A stretch of 64,000 nt of DNA from Chrysemys picta bellii. Taxonomy: Eukaryota; Chordata; Testudines; Emydidae. Where the stretch lies: NCBI RefSeq assembly GCF_011386835.1, contig NC_088795.1:17341441-17405440 (forward strand), written 5' to 3'. Below the pieces are notes generated by a model. That model did no database searches, was not told the origin of the DNA, and saw only the letters and a program-made list of their open reading frames with translations. The translations under genes and the position numbers were made by a program. Below, piece after piece: positions 10,515-21,968 of this stretch. Every line of letters starts with the position of its first letter. Positions within the stretch are counted from its first letter, which is position 1.

Positions 10515-12119
10515 TATATCTCCAGAATCCCAGGGCCTGAACTGCAAGAGCAGCCCCGTGCTTGGTATCTTGCCTAACTGCTTGAACAGATTGAAAAGAC
10601 TCCCTAAGCTATTGTACCTAAATCTAGCACACAGTCGACAGGATGTAGGTGGTCTTTTAATAAGAGCCTGATCCTGCAGTCCTTCAACCCAGAGAACTCC
10701 CAGGTAACTCAGTGAAAGTTCTGCATAGCTAAGAATTGTACTATTGCGCCTTGAGTAATGATTTTAGCATCTGTGTGGTCTCGACACAATGTTATTCCTG
10801 CAACACCAATATGAAATAGGTTCCTCTGAGCACTAAGAACCACAAAAGAGTTTTACACGTTTAACCCAAGATAGAGTACATATCTGCTTTATATTACTGC
10901 TGGGTTTTTGTTTGGCTATTTCTGCTAACTCTAATAAAGTATCAAAGAGTATTTCTTTCGCTGTTCCAAACTAGCATCAATCACTGCTGTTTAGGGGAAT
11001 GGAAGCCAACATTTAGATCCTAAAACGTGAAAGTTTATAAGTGATCTTGAGCTAATTAAAATGGTCAGGGCTTGGAGGTATTTTAAGTGAGGAAAAACCA
11101 AGACAAACATACATTTTACTTTTTTTGCTATGGTAAGATCTCCGTTTTTTGACTTGCACTTGCCCTTAGACCACATCCTGCTTATTTTGGATGTATTAGA
11201 AGAACTCGGGATTAAAGTCTGCAGTGATCCTGTGCTTATTCTCATGCACCTTCTTTTGAATTCTTTTGTAGAATTATAGGTAAGTAAAAGATATGTGTTT
11301 TCTGAAGAACCAATTGGCATTTTTGAGCATAGGAAAAGGAGACTGATGTATTACTATTACACGTTTTAGAAAAATCTCAAAGCTAGAATAAGAAAGAGAA
11401 CAGTATTTCCAGATGAAAGTGTGAACACAGTGAAAATGTGTGCACAGCAAGTTAGAGATTCATTTTACACCTTAGTTTACTAGAATGTTTCAATTAGTTT
11501 ATAAAAAATTAAGCCTCACACTTCCCCCACTAAAAATAAAATTTAGTTAAAGATAAAATCAAAAAATGGAAGGCTACATTTTAAACAGTTTTCACTCCTG
11601 TGAGGGGTCAGGGTCAGGAATGTATTCCTATTTGCAGAGCAGACATGAATGGCATCTGTTTTAAAGATATGGAGGTGAGCGCCTTTCTTTCACTGCTCAC
11701 TGGTATTTCTATTAGATGTAACATGATCTTCAGGTGGCAAATAAGGCCAAACACGGTGCAACAAAAATAAATTGCTAGTCATTAAACATATATTTTAACT
11801 TATAATGCATTTTAAGCCTGTCCCTTTCAGTCAAATTCTGCTTGGGCCCTTGGGGCCCCACCTGTGATACTGTCCACATGAAAAGAGAATTAATAATTAA
11901 TAATTGACCTAAATATTGTCTGTCTTTGCTTTCCTGCCATTTACCTTCCATTAGGCATACTTTAAAATACTTTTCTTAGAAGTATGTTTCACCAGACAGC
12001 AGGGCTGGCCTCTTAATTTTCCCATATTCTATCTTCTATACCACACTTAACTTGAATCCATAAGACGGATCTCTCAGTAATGTGGCTCATAGATCACAGT
12101 GGCTTATTTGCCAACTCGT
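10515..12119. other. Sequence with no recognised gene or repeat
   Basis: Apart from the end of the split SINE (about 10515-10545), nothing was recognised. The longest frame (109 codons, minus strand, 10991-11320) has no conserved features. Confidence 0.4.
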
Positions 12120-12270
12120 AGGTCCCAATTCAGCAAAGCCCTTAAGCACATGCTAAAGTTCCATTCAAATGGGACTTAAGCACATGCTCACAGGCTTTGC
12201 TGAGTACTGACAGACTTAAGTGAGTTCTTGGAGTTAAGCCCATGTGCCTTGCTGAATCAGAACCTGTGTA
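12120..12270. repeat. Dispersed palindromic repeat, 'cttaagcacatgcta' type
   Basis: Contains caattcagcaaagcccttaa, gcacatgctaaagttcc, the centre attcaaatgggacttaa, gcacatgctcacagg and ttgctgaatcagaacc. The halves are imperfect reverse complements. Confidence 0.6.
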
Positions 12271-12602
12271 CAGTTCCCAGCTGTGGGGATATCTTTTGCT
12301 ACTGTGTCTTCAGAAAACCAGTGACAACATATGGTGTATAAAATTTTCCCACGAGAGTCTAGTTTAGCCTTGCAAAATTCTACTCACCCACTGGCAAAGA
12401 AAGAGTAATTGGTTGGGGGTTTTGTTTTGTTTTTTTACTGGAGATTGAAATGTTAATTTTCTTTTTTCATCCCTATGGTAAAGGGCTGGTGAACAGATTG
12501 TGAGGCTGGGCTAATAATATTTCCTAACATTTCTGCAAGGTTAGGTTAATGGATTCCTCATGAGGGTATCGCTAAGTAACCACTCATCATTGCATTTGTC
12601 CT

Positions 12603-12653
12603 TATAGAGTCCCACGCCCATTGCACTAGCTGCTAGAGCAACGGGACTCTATA
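12603..12653. repeat. Short hairpin, 11-bp arms
   Basis: tatagagtccc and gggactctata are exact reverse complements separated by 29 nt. No poly-T tract follows, so a pol III transcript is not indicated. Confidence 0.6.
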
Positions 12654-12818
12654 GCACTATCCTGCTTGTGTTAAGAATTTCCTAATACCATCCTAGGTAT
12701 CTCCAACTTGACCAAAAGGGGCCACCTTTAAGCAGTTGGTCTCTTACCTGAGACTGTCAACAAAGATCCCAGTTAATAGATATGGTAATGACTGGTTTTT
12801 GTGATGTTGATGCTTGTA

Positions 12819-13213
12819 CAGGGCCTCTCAGAGGTCCAGAGAGGCCCGGGCCACTTCCAGCTTTTGAGGCCCCTAGCCATAATAAAAATAAAAAATGATG
12901 ACATGTGGTCTAATCTTGTACCATCAGAACCGATATATTTGTATTAATATTTATGAACTCTTTAATATGACAAAATCTATATCAGTTAACAAAAAAATTA
13001 TGTCTTTTACCACATCACATCTCTTATTTGCTTAAATTTGCGCTTCTAAGCTGAGAGAGTGTGTCACATTTTCGTCCGATAGGGATGCGCATGAAAACAA
13101 GTTGTGAAACTTATCAAATGCCAAAAATTTAACAAGTTTCTAAATTTGATGCCCCCTTTGAGCTTGAGGCCCAGGCCAAATGGATCTCCTGGCCGCCCCT
13201 CTGATTGGCCCTA
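12819..13213. mobile_element. hAT element, non-autonomous, 395 bp
   Basis: The left end cagggcctctcagagg pairs with the right end cctctgattggcccta. It is bounded by tgcttgta (12811-12818) and cgcttgta (13214-13221), an 8-bp duplication with one mismatch. The interior is A/T-rich and non-coding. Confidence 0.75.
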
Positions 13214-13313
13214 CGCTTGTAAACAAAAAACCTTACCAGCTGTACTAGGGGGAGATTTTCAAAGGCAAAAGGGGTCACCAACAGATGGCAGTAGTGAGCT
13301 GCCTTCTCTCTAA

Positions 13314-13350
13314 GGGTATGTCTACACTATGAAATTAGGTCGATTTTATA
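13314..13350. repeat. Left terminal inverted repeat of the Harbinger element
   Basis: gggtatgtctacactatgaa followed by attaggtcgatttta. It pairs with the right end at 17222-17258. The preceding taa is the target duplication. Confidence 0.8.
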
Positions 13351-13679
13351 GAAGTCGATCTTTAGAAAGTGATTTTAAACAGTCGATTGTGTATGTCCCC
13401 ACTAAGCGCATTAAGTCGGTGGAGTGCGTCCTCAATACCGTGGCTAGCATCGACTCACGGAGTAGTGCACTGTGGGTAGCTATCCCACAGTTCCCACAGT
13501 CTCTGCTGCCCATTGGAATTCTGGGTTAAGCTCCCAATGCCTGATGGGGCAAAAACATTGTCATGGGTGGTTTGGGGTACATGTCATCAGTCTTCCCTTT
13601 CTCCGTGAAAGCAACGACAGACAATCGTTTTGCACCTTTTTTTCTGGGTTACCCAGGCAGACGCCATAGCACGGCAAGC

Positions 13680-14828
13680 ATAGAGCCCGCTCAGCTCACC
13701 GCTGCTGTTGTGAGCATTGTAAACACCTCGTGCATTATACTACAGTATGTGCAGAACCTGGCTAGGAGATGCCAGCACGAGGACATTTGTGAGGAGGACA
13801 TGGACACAGACGTTCCTGAAAGCATGGGATGTGGTAATTGGGACATCATGGTGGCTGCAAAACTTTCGCATGCGTAAGGCCACTTTCCTGGAACTTTGTG
13901 AGTTTCTTTCCCCCACCCTGAAGCGCCGGAATACCAAGATGAGAGCTGCCCTGACAATTGAGAAACGAGTCGTGATAGCCCTGTGGAAGCTTACAACACC
14001 TGACTGCTACCGGTCAGTTGGGAATCAATTTGGAGTGGGCAAATCTTCTGTGGGGGCTGCTGTGATCCAAGTAGCCAATGCAATCACTGATCTTCTGCTA
14101 GCAAGGGTAGTGACTCTGGGAAATGTGCAGGTCATAGTGGATGGCTTTGCTGCAATGGGGTTCCCTAACTGTGGTGGGGCGATAGACGAAACGCATATCC
14201 CTATCTTGGCACTGGACCACCTTGCCAACCAGTACATAAACTGCAAGGGGTACTTCTCAATGGTGCTGCAAGCACTGGTGGATCAGAAGGGATGTTTCAC
14301 CAACATCAACATGGGATGGCCGGGAAAGGTGCATGAGGCTCGCATCTTTAGGAACTCCGGGCTGTTCGAGCAGCTGCAAGAAGGGACTTACTTCCCAGAC
14401 CAGAAAATGACCATTGAGGGTGTTGAAATGCCAATAGTTATCCTTGGAGACCCAGCCTACCCCTTGCTCCCATGGCTCATGAAGCTGTACACAGGCAGCC
14501 TGGACAGTTCAACTATAGGCCAAGCAAGTGCAGAATGGTGGTAGAATGTGCCTTTGGACGTTTAAAAGCTCGCTGGCGCTGTTTGCTGACTAGGTTAGAC
14601 CTCAGCACAACCAACATTCCCATTGTTATTGCTGCTTGCTGTGTGCTCCATAATATCTGTGAGAGTAAAGGGGAGACATTTATGGCGGAGTGGGAGGTTG
14701 AGGCAAATCACCTGGCAGCCGATTTTGAGCAGCCAGACACCAGGGTGATTAGAAGAGCAGAGTTAGGTGCGCTGCGCATCAAAGAGGCTTTGAAAACCAG
14801 TTTCATGACTGGCCAGGCTATGGTGTGA
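13680..14828 (+). pseudogene. Harbinger/PIF DDE transposase (HARBI1-like), decayed
   Basis: The enzyme would cut and paste the element. The N-terminal part reads in the frame of 13680: EPAQLTAAVVSIVNTS and IILQYVQNLARRC. The first codon in the conserved position is ATA where an ATG would be expected. Around 13850-13860 the frame changes, apparently through a deletion of roughly 30 codons, and continues in the frame of 13747 with NFRMRKATFLELCEF, VGNQFGVGKSSVG (helix-turn-helix-like), GGAIDETHIPI (first catalytic D) and [13 protein letters not shown] (second D). Near 14507-14525 it shifts again to [20 protein letters not shown] (catalytic E) and ends at 14826-14828. All three acidic residues are visible, but in two frames, so no continuous protein can be made. 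Confidence 0.9.
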
Positions 14829-15072
14829 CGGTTGCATGTGTTTCTCCTTGATGCAAACCTGCCCCCTTTGTTGATTTTAATTCCCTGTAAGCCAACCACC
14901 CTCCCCGCTTCGATCACAGCTGGCAAAGGAAATAAAGTCACTATTGTTTTGAAACCATGCATTCTTTCTTTATTAATTAAAAAAAAGTGAGATAACTGAC
15001 CAAGTAGCCCGGGTGGGGTAGGGAAGGAGGGGAGCAGGGAAAGACAAGGCCACATTGCTTATTGTAGCCACA

Positions 15073-16949
15073 CTACAAATCAAAACTGTTTGAATGACAA
15101 CCTTCTGTAGCTTGGGCCATCCTCTGGAGTGGAGTGGCTGGGTGCCCAGAGCCTCTCTCCCTCCCCCTACTCCCCCGTGTTCTTGGGCATCTGGGTGAGG
15201 AGGATACGGAACTTGGGGAGGAGGGTAGGCAGTTATACAGTGGATGCAGCAGCGGTCTGTGCTCTTGTTGGCTTTCCTGCAGCTCCACCAGATGCCTCAT
15301 CATGTCCGTTTGCCCTATCAGTGCGGGAGGACTGCATGAGCTCGGAAAATATGTCATCACGAGTGCGTTTTTTTCGCCTTCTAATCTGCGATAACCTTGG
15401 GGATGGAAATGATAGGGGGAGCATAGAAACATTTGCACCTGCGGGGGGATAAAAAGGGAGAGTAAAATTTAAGATGATACATTTCTGAGAACAAAAGGAA
15501 GACTCTTTCACAGTGAATCAAGCAATTCACAGCAGACAGCACATGTGCTTTAGGTACGAGGTCGCATTTTGCCTTTTATATTGAGCACCTGTCGGTATGA
15601 TGAGACATCACACATGGCTGGGCAACAGAATTTGGTTTCCAGGCAGCCATGGTAAGCCAAAGGGTACGTGGGGTTGGCTTCTTAACATGTGGGAATGTTT
15701 TCAAACTGCAGCGCCCTCCTTTCTCATAGCAAGCAATGCCAGTTGGGTTTGCCATTTAAAAGGAAGGGCTGTGGTTTTCGGGTGGATGTGCAGCACACAC
15801 CTTCCCCCATCCCACCGCGTGGTTATTCTCTGGAATGATCCCTTCACCCCTCCCCCCCACCACATAGCTATTCTCAGGGATGATCCGTTTTAGCCAAGCG
15901 CAAACAGCCCAGCATGAACGGGGTCCTTTTACTGTTCCCTTAGAAAAATTCCCCTATTTCAACCAAGTGACCATGAATGATATCACTCTCCTGAGGCTAA
16001 CACAGAAAGATATAGACTGAATGTTGCTTGAATGCGACCAAAACCCAGGACCATTTGCTGCCATGCTTTGTGGCACATAAGCCAGACTACTTGCTACTGG
16101 CTTGGCGTGGTAAAGTGTCCTACCATGGAAAACGAAATAAGGCAGCCCTCCCCAGAAACCTTCTGCAAAGGCTTTCAGAGTACCTCCAGGAGACCTTCAT
16201 GGAGATGTCCCTGGAGGATTCCTGCTCCATCACCAGACACATTAACAGACTTTTCCAGTAGCTGTACTGTCCGCGAATGCATCACAAGTCTTCAGGGCAA
16301 ATCAAACATTAAACACAATTGCTTTTAAACCCTGTACTGTAGTTACAACTGTGCACTCACCAGAGGTGCCTTCTCTGGCTTCAGGATCCAGGATCCCATC
16401 TTGGGAGGGTATTGGCTCCAGGGTAATGAAAAGGCCCTGGCAGCTGGGGAGAACAGATTCACTGCTTGCCTGCTGCACATTCTCCTTGTCCTCCTCCTCT
16501 TCCTCATCCACAAAATCCTCCTCCCTGTTATGTGAGACTACCCCCTTGCAGATGTCCACGGACAGTAGTGGGGTAGTAGTGGGGTCCCTCCCCAGAATGC
16601 CATGCAGCTGATCATAGAACCGGCATGTATGGGGCTCTGACCCGGAGCGACCGTTTGCCTCCTTTGTCTTTTGGTAGGCTTGCCTGAGCTCCTTAACTTC
16701 CACATGGCACTGCTGTGTGTCCCTGTTGTAGCCTCTGTCCACCATGCCCTGTGCAATTTTGGCATATATATTAGCATTTCTTCTTTTTGATCGGTGTTCG
16801 GCCTGAACAGATTCTTCTCCCCAGACAGCAATCAGATCCAGTGTCTCCCGTTGGCTCCATGCTGGAGCTCGTTTGCGGTTCTGGGGGGACTGCATGGTCA
16901 CCTGTGCTGCTGAGCTTGCCACGCTGATCAAACAGGAAATGAAATTCAA
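15073..16949 (-). pseudogene. Myb/SANT-like DNA-binding protein of the Harbinger element, two exons
   Basis: This is the partner protein that Harbinger transposases use for nuclear import and terminal binding. Exon 1 runs from 16949 (or the internal Met near 16895) down to 16361: KRAPAWSQRETLDLIAVWGE, then a trihelix-type helix ending YNRDTQQCHVEVKELRQAYQ, EANGRSGSEPHTCRFYDQL, followed by an acidic stretch (DEEEEEDKENVQ). The donor on the minus strand is cctctg|gtgagt and the acceptor is ccccgcag|gtgcaaatg, so exon 2 begins at 15438 in phase 1 (..GTSG then ANVSMLP). Exon 2 has a basic run RRRKKRTRDD and then a frameshift near 15318-15330; the expected MMRHLVELQESQQEH continues in another frame. 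The same architecture is seen at 49321-50896. Confidence 0.8.
15597..16261 (+). pseudogene. Unrecognised third Harbinger gene, antisense within the Myb/SANT intron
   Basis: Two predicted exons on the strand opposite to the Myb/SANT gene. Exon A (15597-15651) encodes TWLGNRIWFPGSH and ends atg|gtaagcc. The intron is 15652-15943 with acceptor gttcccttag. Exon B (15944-16261) encodes KFPYFNQVTMNDITLLRL, QNPGPFAAMLC, then after a stop at about 16018 and a frameshift near 16065-16080, YLLLAWRGKVSYHG, LPRNLLQRLSEYLQETF and HINRLFQ-stop. The junction is phase-consistent: the single base G from exon A plus AA from exon B make one codon. The second element keeps the same order, the same donor and the same stop (49995-50650). 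I do not recognise a domain. It could be an accessory factor or an untranslated transcript. Confidence 0.5.
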
Positions 16950-17221
16950 AATTTCCTGGGGCTTTTCCTGTGTACCTGGCTAGTGCATCGGAGTTTGAAA
17001 GTGCTGTCCAGAGCGGTCACATTGGAGCACTCTGGGATAGCTCCCGGAGGCCAATACTGTCGAATTGCATCTGCACTACCCCAAATTCGACCCAGCAAGG
17101 TCAATTTTAGCGCTACTCCCCTCGCCGGGGAGAAGTACAGCAGTAAATTTTAAGAGCCCTTTAGGTTGACGGAACGGAGTTGGTTGTGTATATGCATTAT
17201 TTATAAAATTGACCTAATGCG

Positions 17222-17258
17222 GCTAAATTCGACCTAACCTCGTAGTGTAGACCAGGAC
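17222..17258. repeat. Right terminal inverted repeat of the Harbinger element
   Basis: The reverse complement reads ctggtctacactacgaggtt then aggtcgaatttag, which matches the left end and also the left end of the second copy at 48971. The following taa is the target duplication. Confidence 0.8.
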
Positions 17259-17261
17259 TAA

Positions 17262-18242
17262 GGCTTCAGGCCAGAGGACTTACAGCAGTAATAAGAATAC
17301 ATTTTCACTTTGAGGACTGCAAAGTATTAGAGACAGATATTAGCACCAATTTAGTGAAGAGAAAAATGAGGCACAGAGAGATTATGTAACTTGTTGTAGG
17401 TTATGCAAGTCACTGTTCTTCTCATAATGTTTTGCCATGTACCAAGGGTCTGATCCAGAGCCCATTGCAGCCAATGGACTTCGGATCAGACTCCCAAATT
17501 AATTAATCTTAGTTCTTTAACCACTGATTTGATCAGGTTTGTTTGTTTGGAAACATGCAGATTGTCCTCTCCAGGCAGTGCATAAATCAATCTGTTATTG
17601 GGCCCGATTCTCATATACACTAAGGCCACTTTACACCACTGTAGTTGAAAAAGGGATCTTATGGTGGATGAAAATATAATGTGTGCTCATTTCAAGATCC
17701 GTTTGCACTGCTAGAGAAGTGGATAGTGGTTAGTAGATATGAGAATCAGACCTATTGTGTTTACTAAAATGGTGGCAAAAAGGAGAGTTGTGTGTTCTTC
17801 TGACATGTAGAGTTTTTCAATAAGATTTTTTTCTTTTAAGGATTCTGAGTGTGACACAAAGTCCACACACTTTTTTGTCCTTACTTGCAATTAGTTTGCT
17901 GAAACATCGCTTAAAGCCCTATTCGGTTTAGAAATTTATCCTGGAGGCTAAGGTGGAACGTTGTGAGTCATTGGGTGTGGACTAGGCCTAACATAATGTC
18001 CTCCCACCATTTACAGTATTTGTCAATATATAGATTTATAGGCCAGGTTGTGTAATGGTGTGTGACTCTGACAAGGTTTGTAGTTTGGGTTTGGTTCAGA
18101 TATGTTCCCAAAAGTTTGCATGCTTATCCAAGCTCACTGAAACCTCTCGAATGTGAACAAGTTGGCTATGAATCTCGCGGAAAAAGGCTGTCTCGATAAA
18201 TTTCTGGTAGTGTGCTTGTGACTAAGTTGGAAATCCTCTGTA
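17262..18242. other. Unrecognised sequence with old SINE and palindromic debris
   Basis: A MIR-like stretch (gagaaaaatgaggcacagag) lies near 17300-17420. A diverged palindrome (gatccagagcccattgcagc ... ggatcagactcc) lies near 17450-17495, and another near 17600-17745. No coding sequence recognised. Confidence 0.4.
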
Positions 18243-18315
18243 CCTGATTCTCCTCTAACTTACACCAGTTTATACCAGTGTGACTCCGCTGACTTCAGTA
18301 GCAGTGCTTGTAATT
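18243..18315. repeat. Dispersed palindromic repeat, 'ttacaccagt/actggtgtaa' type
   Basis: cttacaccagtttataccag and gtgtgactccgctgacttca followed by aatttacacctgtgtgg. It is a diverged inverted repeat of the family also found at 62655. Confidence 0.45.
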
Positions 18316-18327
18316 TACACCTGTGTG

Positions 18328-18420
18328 GGGTATGATCCAAAGCCTATGAAAGTCAGAAAGTTTTTCTGTTGACTTTCATAGGCCTTGAATCAGGATCTAA
18401 GAGAGAGGAGAATCAGGCCT
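18328..18420. repeat. Palindromic repeat with 20-bp arms
   Basis: gatccaaagcctatgaaagt and gactttcataggccttgaat are near-complementary arms around a tttttctg loop. Confidence 0.6.
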
Positions 18421-21400
18421 TGAGACAACACCCTTCGTGAACCTCTAAATTAAGAGGCAAACAAAGACAGCGACAATACTAGGAAAAAAATAAGTAATAT
18501 TTCAGAAAGTTAAAAAAAGATTGAGTGAATTTAGTTCTAAAAATAAACAGAAGTTTGGGGTAGGCCATTATTTTTCCGAACTAGTTTGAGCATTCATAGT
18601 TTTGTTCCACTCACATTTTCGTAGAGTACAAATATGCTCCTGGAGAAAATGCCTACAATACTTTTCATGGCTAAGGTACAACTCCACATATATGTTCTAC
18701 TTTTGTCTGTATGGAGCACCGATGGATCATACATATACAAACAGAGAATTGGAATAACCAAAACATTGTTATCTCGCCAAGTACCTTGAACAGAAAAATG
18801 TAAAAATATGATGCCTAAGGTGATCTGATCCAACATGGGGGTGTTCGGTTCACCAAGCTAAAAGGGAAAAATACTCATGTCAACAGAGAGGAGCAGCAAA
18901 CTGGTTTGAGTCCTCTTCTTAATTTCCAACCTATGATTTTCAAGGAGATTCAAAATTAGGTACAACATATTTGCCCATCCCTAACTCTTCAACAGTCTCT
19001 CACAGAAGTTCTGCAAAGGCGTCATCTTTCTTCTCCAGAGTTTTAGACTTTCTATGGTGCCCCTGCTGAGAGTCAAAGCTTTTTCTATGAGCTCCTTGAA
19101 CCTCAATAAGGAAGATTTAAAATTAATTTTCCATTCCGCGGCAAAATCTGTTCTGGGGAGCCAGGAGCTGCCCTGGCATGTTCCACAGACACTGGCTCAC
19201 ACACTAGCACCACTTACAACGCTTACCCCATTATCCCGCTACTGGATCCTCTTCCAACGTCAATACTGGAACAGCACAACTTCTGGCATCATTCCAAATA
19301 CTGTAGCCACATTTTTGAGACACATCTAGTGTTTAGAAGAAGAAGAAGAAAATGTGTTCCTTGCTCTTTTGGGTGAGTCACAGGCCTTTAATGCAGCTTT
19401 TTAAAACTGTTATTTGTCTCCATCACACACAAAAGCACACCCTAATATGCACTGGATTTTCAGATTGGCAGACAACTGATTTCTTTCATTTTCAACACAA
19501 GGGATGAATTATGTGTCTCTCTAATTGCACTAATATCAGTGATGATTTTCTGCAGGAATGTGCAAGCTTGTATATTCCAAAGGGCCAAATTTATGGCTGG
19601 AGCAATCAAGCACAACTCCATTAACTTCAACATCTTCAACCTCACATCTACTTACACTAATGGTGAGGGTGGTACTTTGTTGTGATAGTTCTGGTGTTCA
19701 GCCCATAGAGAAATAAACTTGTATGCTAATCTCTGACAAATTATAATGTCAGTGTACTGCAGGTCACATTTTAGGCCTAAACTACCCTATTTAAGTGTCC
19801 CTTTTCAAAACTATTTTGAAATAGGAAGGTTTTTCTTTCCTTTTCAGCAAATGATTACATTAGCTGTTTCAAAAACACCATCCTTAACAGAGTCTATTAT
19901 GTGTGTTGCAAAGCTGTGTCTGTCTAAAGCTGTGAAGATGTTTTGCTCTATCAAAAGAGTCATGAAGTGGGTCTTTCTGAAGGTTTTGAAATTGACTGTG
20001 GCTTATAGAGTTTGAAATCTTTTCTGCAGTTTTGATGTCCTGTGGCTAATATTTACATAATCTTTTCTGTCTATTCTGCTGTTGGATCTAGCATTATAGT
20101 TCCTTTAGTTTTAAAATTTTGTCTAATTATTAAAATAGTTTTTTCTCTCATCTGAGATCTTTCTACATCAAGATGTTTAGTGATCTTAAATATTGCATGC
20201 CTTTTAAAAAAATTTAAATAATTTTTTAGTATAAATTAACTAAAGTTTCAAAACAAAAAGTGAAAAACTGAAACTGAATGGATGCTGTCTCACAAACAGT
20301 TTTGGTTTTGGTGAATTGACACTTTCAGATGCAAAAAAGTTGTGTTGGAAAATTCCCAACCAGCTCTATTCAGGAGGCAACTGATTACCGGTAAATGAAT
20401 ATCTGTGTTTCTTCTACTAGCAATAGGATACATTAAAATTTATAATAAAGGAAGCTGTAGTGAAAAGTAAAGAGAACTGTAGAAAGGAAGTTTTAAATTT
20501 CACATTTGCTGTTTTTTTTTTTAAATTAACATGAAAGCTTTATTCTCGGTTGATCATTTCAGTTAATAAAAATGACATACAAACTTATAAAAATCCTTCT
20601 CTGAGGCAGAAAGGTGTGGCAAAATTAAAAAGTGACAGAACATCTTAAGAAAATTCAAGCACATTCATAGTTTTATGAATGAAAGCTTTATAGGTGGTTA
20701 GAAATGAATCACAAGAAGAAAAATGAAAAACAATGCTGACAGATGAGATAGGATCAAAAGCTTTTAGTTTGCAGCGGGAATCCTTTGTACCTTTATCACA
20801 GGAAATTTCTGTTTTGAATATTTTTGATTGTGTGTTTGAAGTTCAAAAGAAGTTTTGAGGACATTAATAGGGACAGTTATTGACTTTACTGTAGATCTGT
20901 ATTGATTTATTGTTGATTATATGTGAACACCTATTTAAGGAAATTAATATGATAATCAGAAGATAGTTGAAAGATGTCCTTTATGTTTTATACTGCAGAC
21001 AGTACATGCATTTTGCTAACTTTTTTCTTTTATTATTGGACTATCCCATGTAATTCAAGTTATTTAAACTGTAACTTCTGAATTTTTAAAGAGATGATGA
21101 ATCAATTGTTCAGATATTTATGACAAGCTTCTAGTCTTTTATCTAATCACAGCTGTAGTGTACTGTAGTTGCACTTATTGCCAATTAAAAAGAAACATTT
21201 TTTTCTGATTTATCATAAAACTCAGCTCAATTATGGATCTCACAAGGTTGAGTGTGCTGGGGATGGGAGAAGTCAGCATTATGCTGAAGTAGCTGGAGGT
21301 ATCCTGGTATTGAAAGGTTCTTCTGGATCTATCAATTAGAGATGCTTATGGTACAAAAGATGCAAAGTGCGTTAACACAATGTTTTATGGAAGCTGAGTG

Positions 21401-21605
21401 TGAATGTGGTAGAAAAGGAGAAGTGTTCTAAGAATAACCCAATGGTTTGCCAGAGACACCATTATGTTAGAGCAGTTTAGTGATGTTAAAATAAAGAATA
21501 TTTGTTATAAGAGTTCGATATGATAAGGTTGCCCTTTTTCTTAGATGTACAAAAAAAACCCACTCAGATCTCAGCTGGGTAAAAAACCAAATTTATGGTC
21601 TAATT
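18421..21605. other. A/T-rich sequence with no recognised gene
   Basis: No conserved coding sequence. A short gaagaagaagaag run lies near 19337. One member of an 85-bp direct repeat starts at 20707 (partner at 22724). Open frames of 60-91 codons look fortuitous. Confidence 0.4.
20707..20790 (+). repeat. Dispersed direct repeat, copy 1
   Basis: aatcacaagaagaaaaatga then aaaacaatgctga, followed by a diverged extension. It matches 22724-22808 in the same orientation with one mismatch over the first 32 bases. Confidence 0.7.
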
Positions 21606-21960
21606 GAGGGGTCGGCAACGTTTGGCACGCGGCTCGCCAGGGTAAGCACCCTGGCGGGCCGGGCCAGTTTATTTACCTGCTGACGCGGCTGGTTCGGCCG
21701 ATCGCGGCCCCCACTGGCCACGGTTTGCCATCCCGGGCCAATGGGGGTGGCGGGAAGCGGCGTGGGTGAGGGATGTGCTGGCCGCCGCTTCCCGCCGCCC
21801 CCATTGGCTCGGGATGGCGAACCGCGACCAGTGGGGGCCGCGATCGGCTGAACCTACCGTGTCAGCAGGTAAATAAACTGGCCCGGCCTGCCAGGGTGCT
21901 TGCCCGGCCTGCCAGGGTGCTTACCCTGGCAAGCCTCGTGCCAAACGTTGCCAACCCCTG
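21606..21960. mobile_element. Foldback hAT element, GC-rich
   Basis: Inverted ends aggggtcggcaacgtttggc and gccaaacgttgccaacccct. The flanks gtctaatt (21598-21605) and gtctaatc (21961-21968) form an 8-bp duplication with one mismatch. Nearly the whole element folds on itself: cactggccacggtttgcc pairs with ggcgaaccgcgaccagtg, and gttcggccgatcgcggccc with gggccgcgatcggctgaac. The right arm contains a tandem duplication of tgcccggcctgccagggtgc. Its GC content contrasts sharply with the surroundings. Confidence 0.9.
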
Positions 21961-21968
21961 GTCTAATC

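Larger units (their letters stand above)
13314..17258. mobile_element. Near full-length two-gene Harbinger (PIF) transposon
   Basis: Both ends carry related inverted termini: gggtatgtctacactatgaa and, at the right, the reverse complement of ttaggtcgaatttagc-type text ending in cgtagtgtagaccagg. The insertion is flanked by taa at 13311-13313 and 17259-17261, the 3-bp duplication expected of Harbinger. Inside are a PIF/HARBI1-like DDE transposase on + (13680-14828) and a Myb/SANT-like protein gene on - (16949 down to about 15073), the two proteins that characterise this superfamily. A third spliced open frame lies antisense within the Myb/SANT intron. Length is 3945 bp. Frameshifts in all three genes indicate it is no longer autonomous. 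Confidence 0.9.

Noticed and set aside
10991..11320. 109-codon minus-strand frame
   Set aside because: No conserved motif, low-complexity serine-rich start, A/T-rich surroundings.
13747..13850. First ~35 codons of the 265-codon frame starting at 13747
   Set aside because: The conserved transposase N-terminus is in the other frame (13680 onward); this part is a shadow before the frame change.
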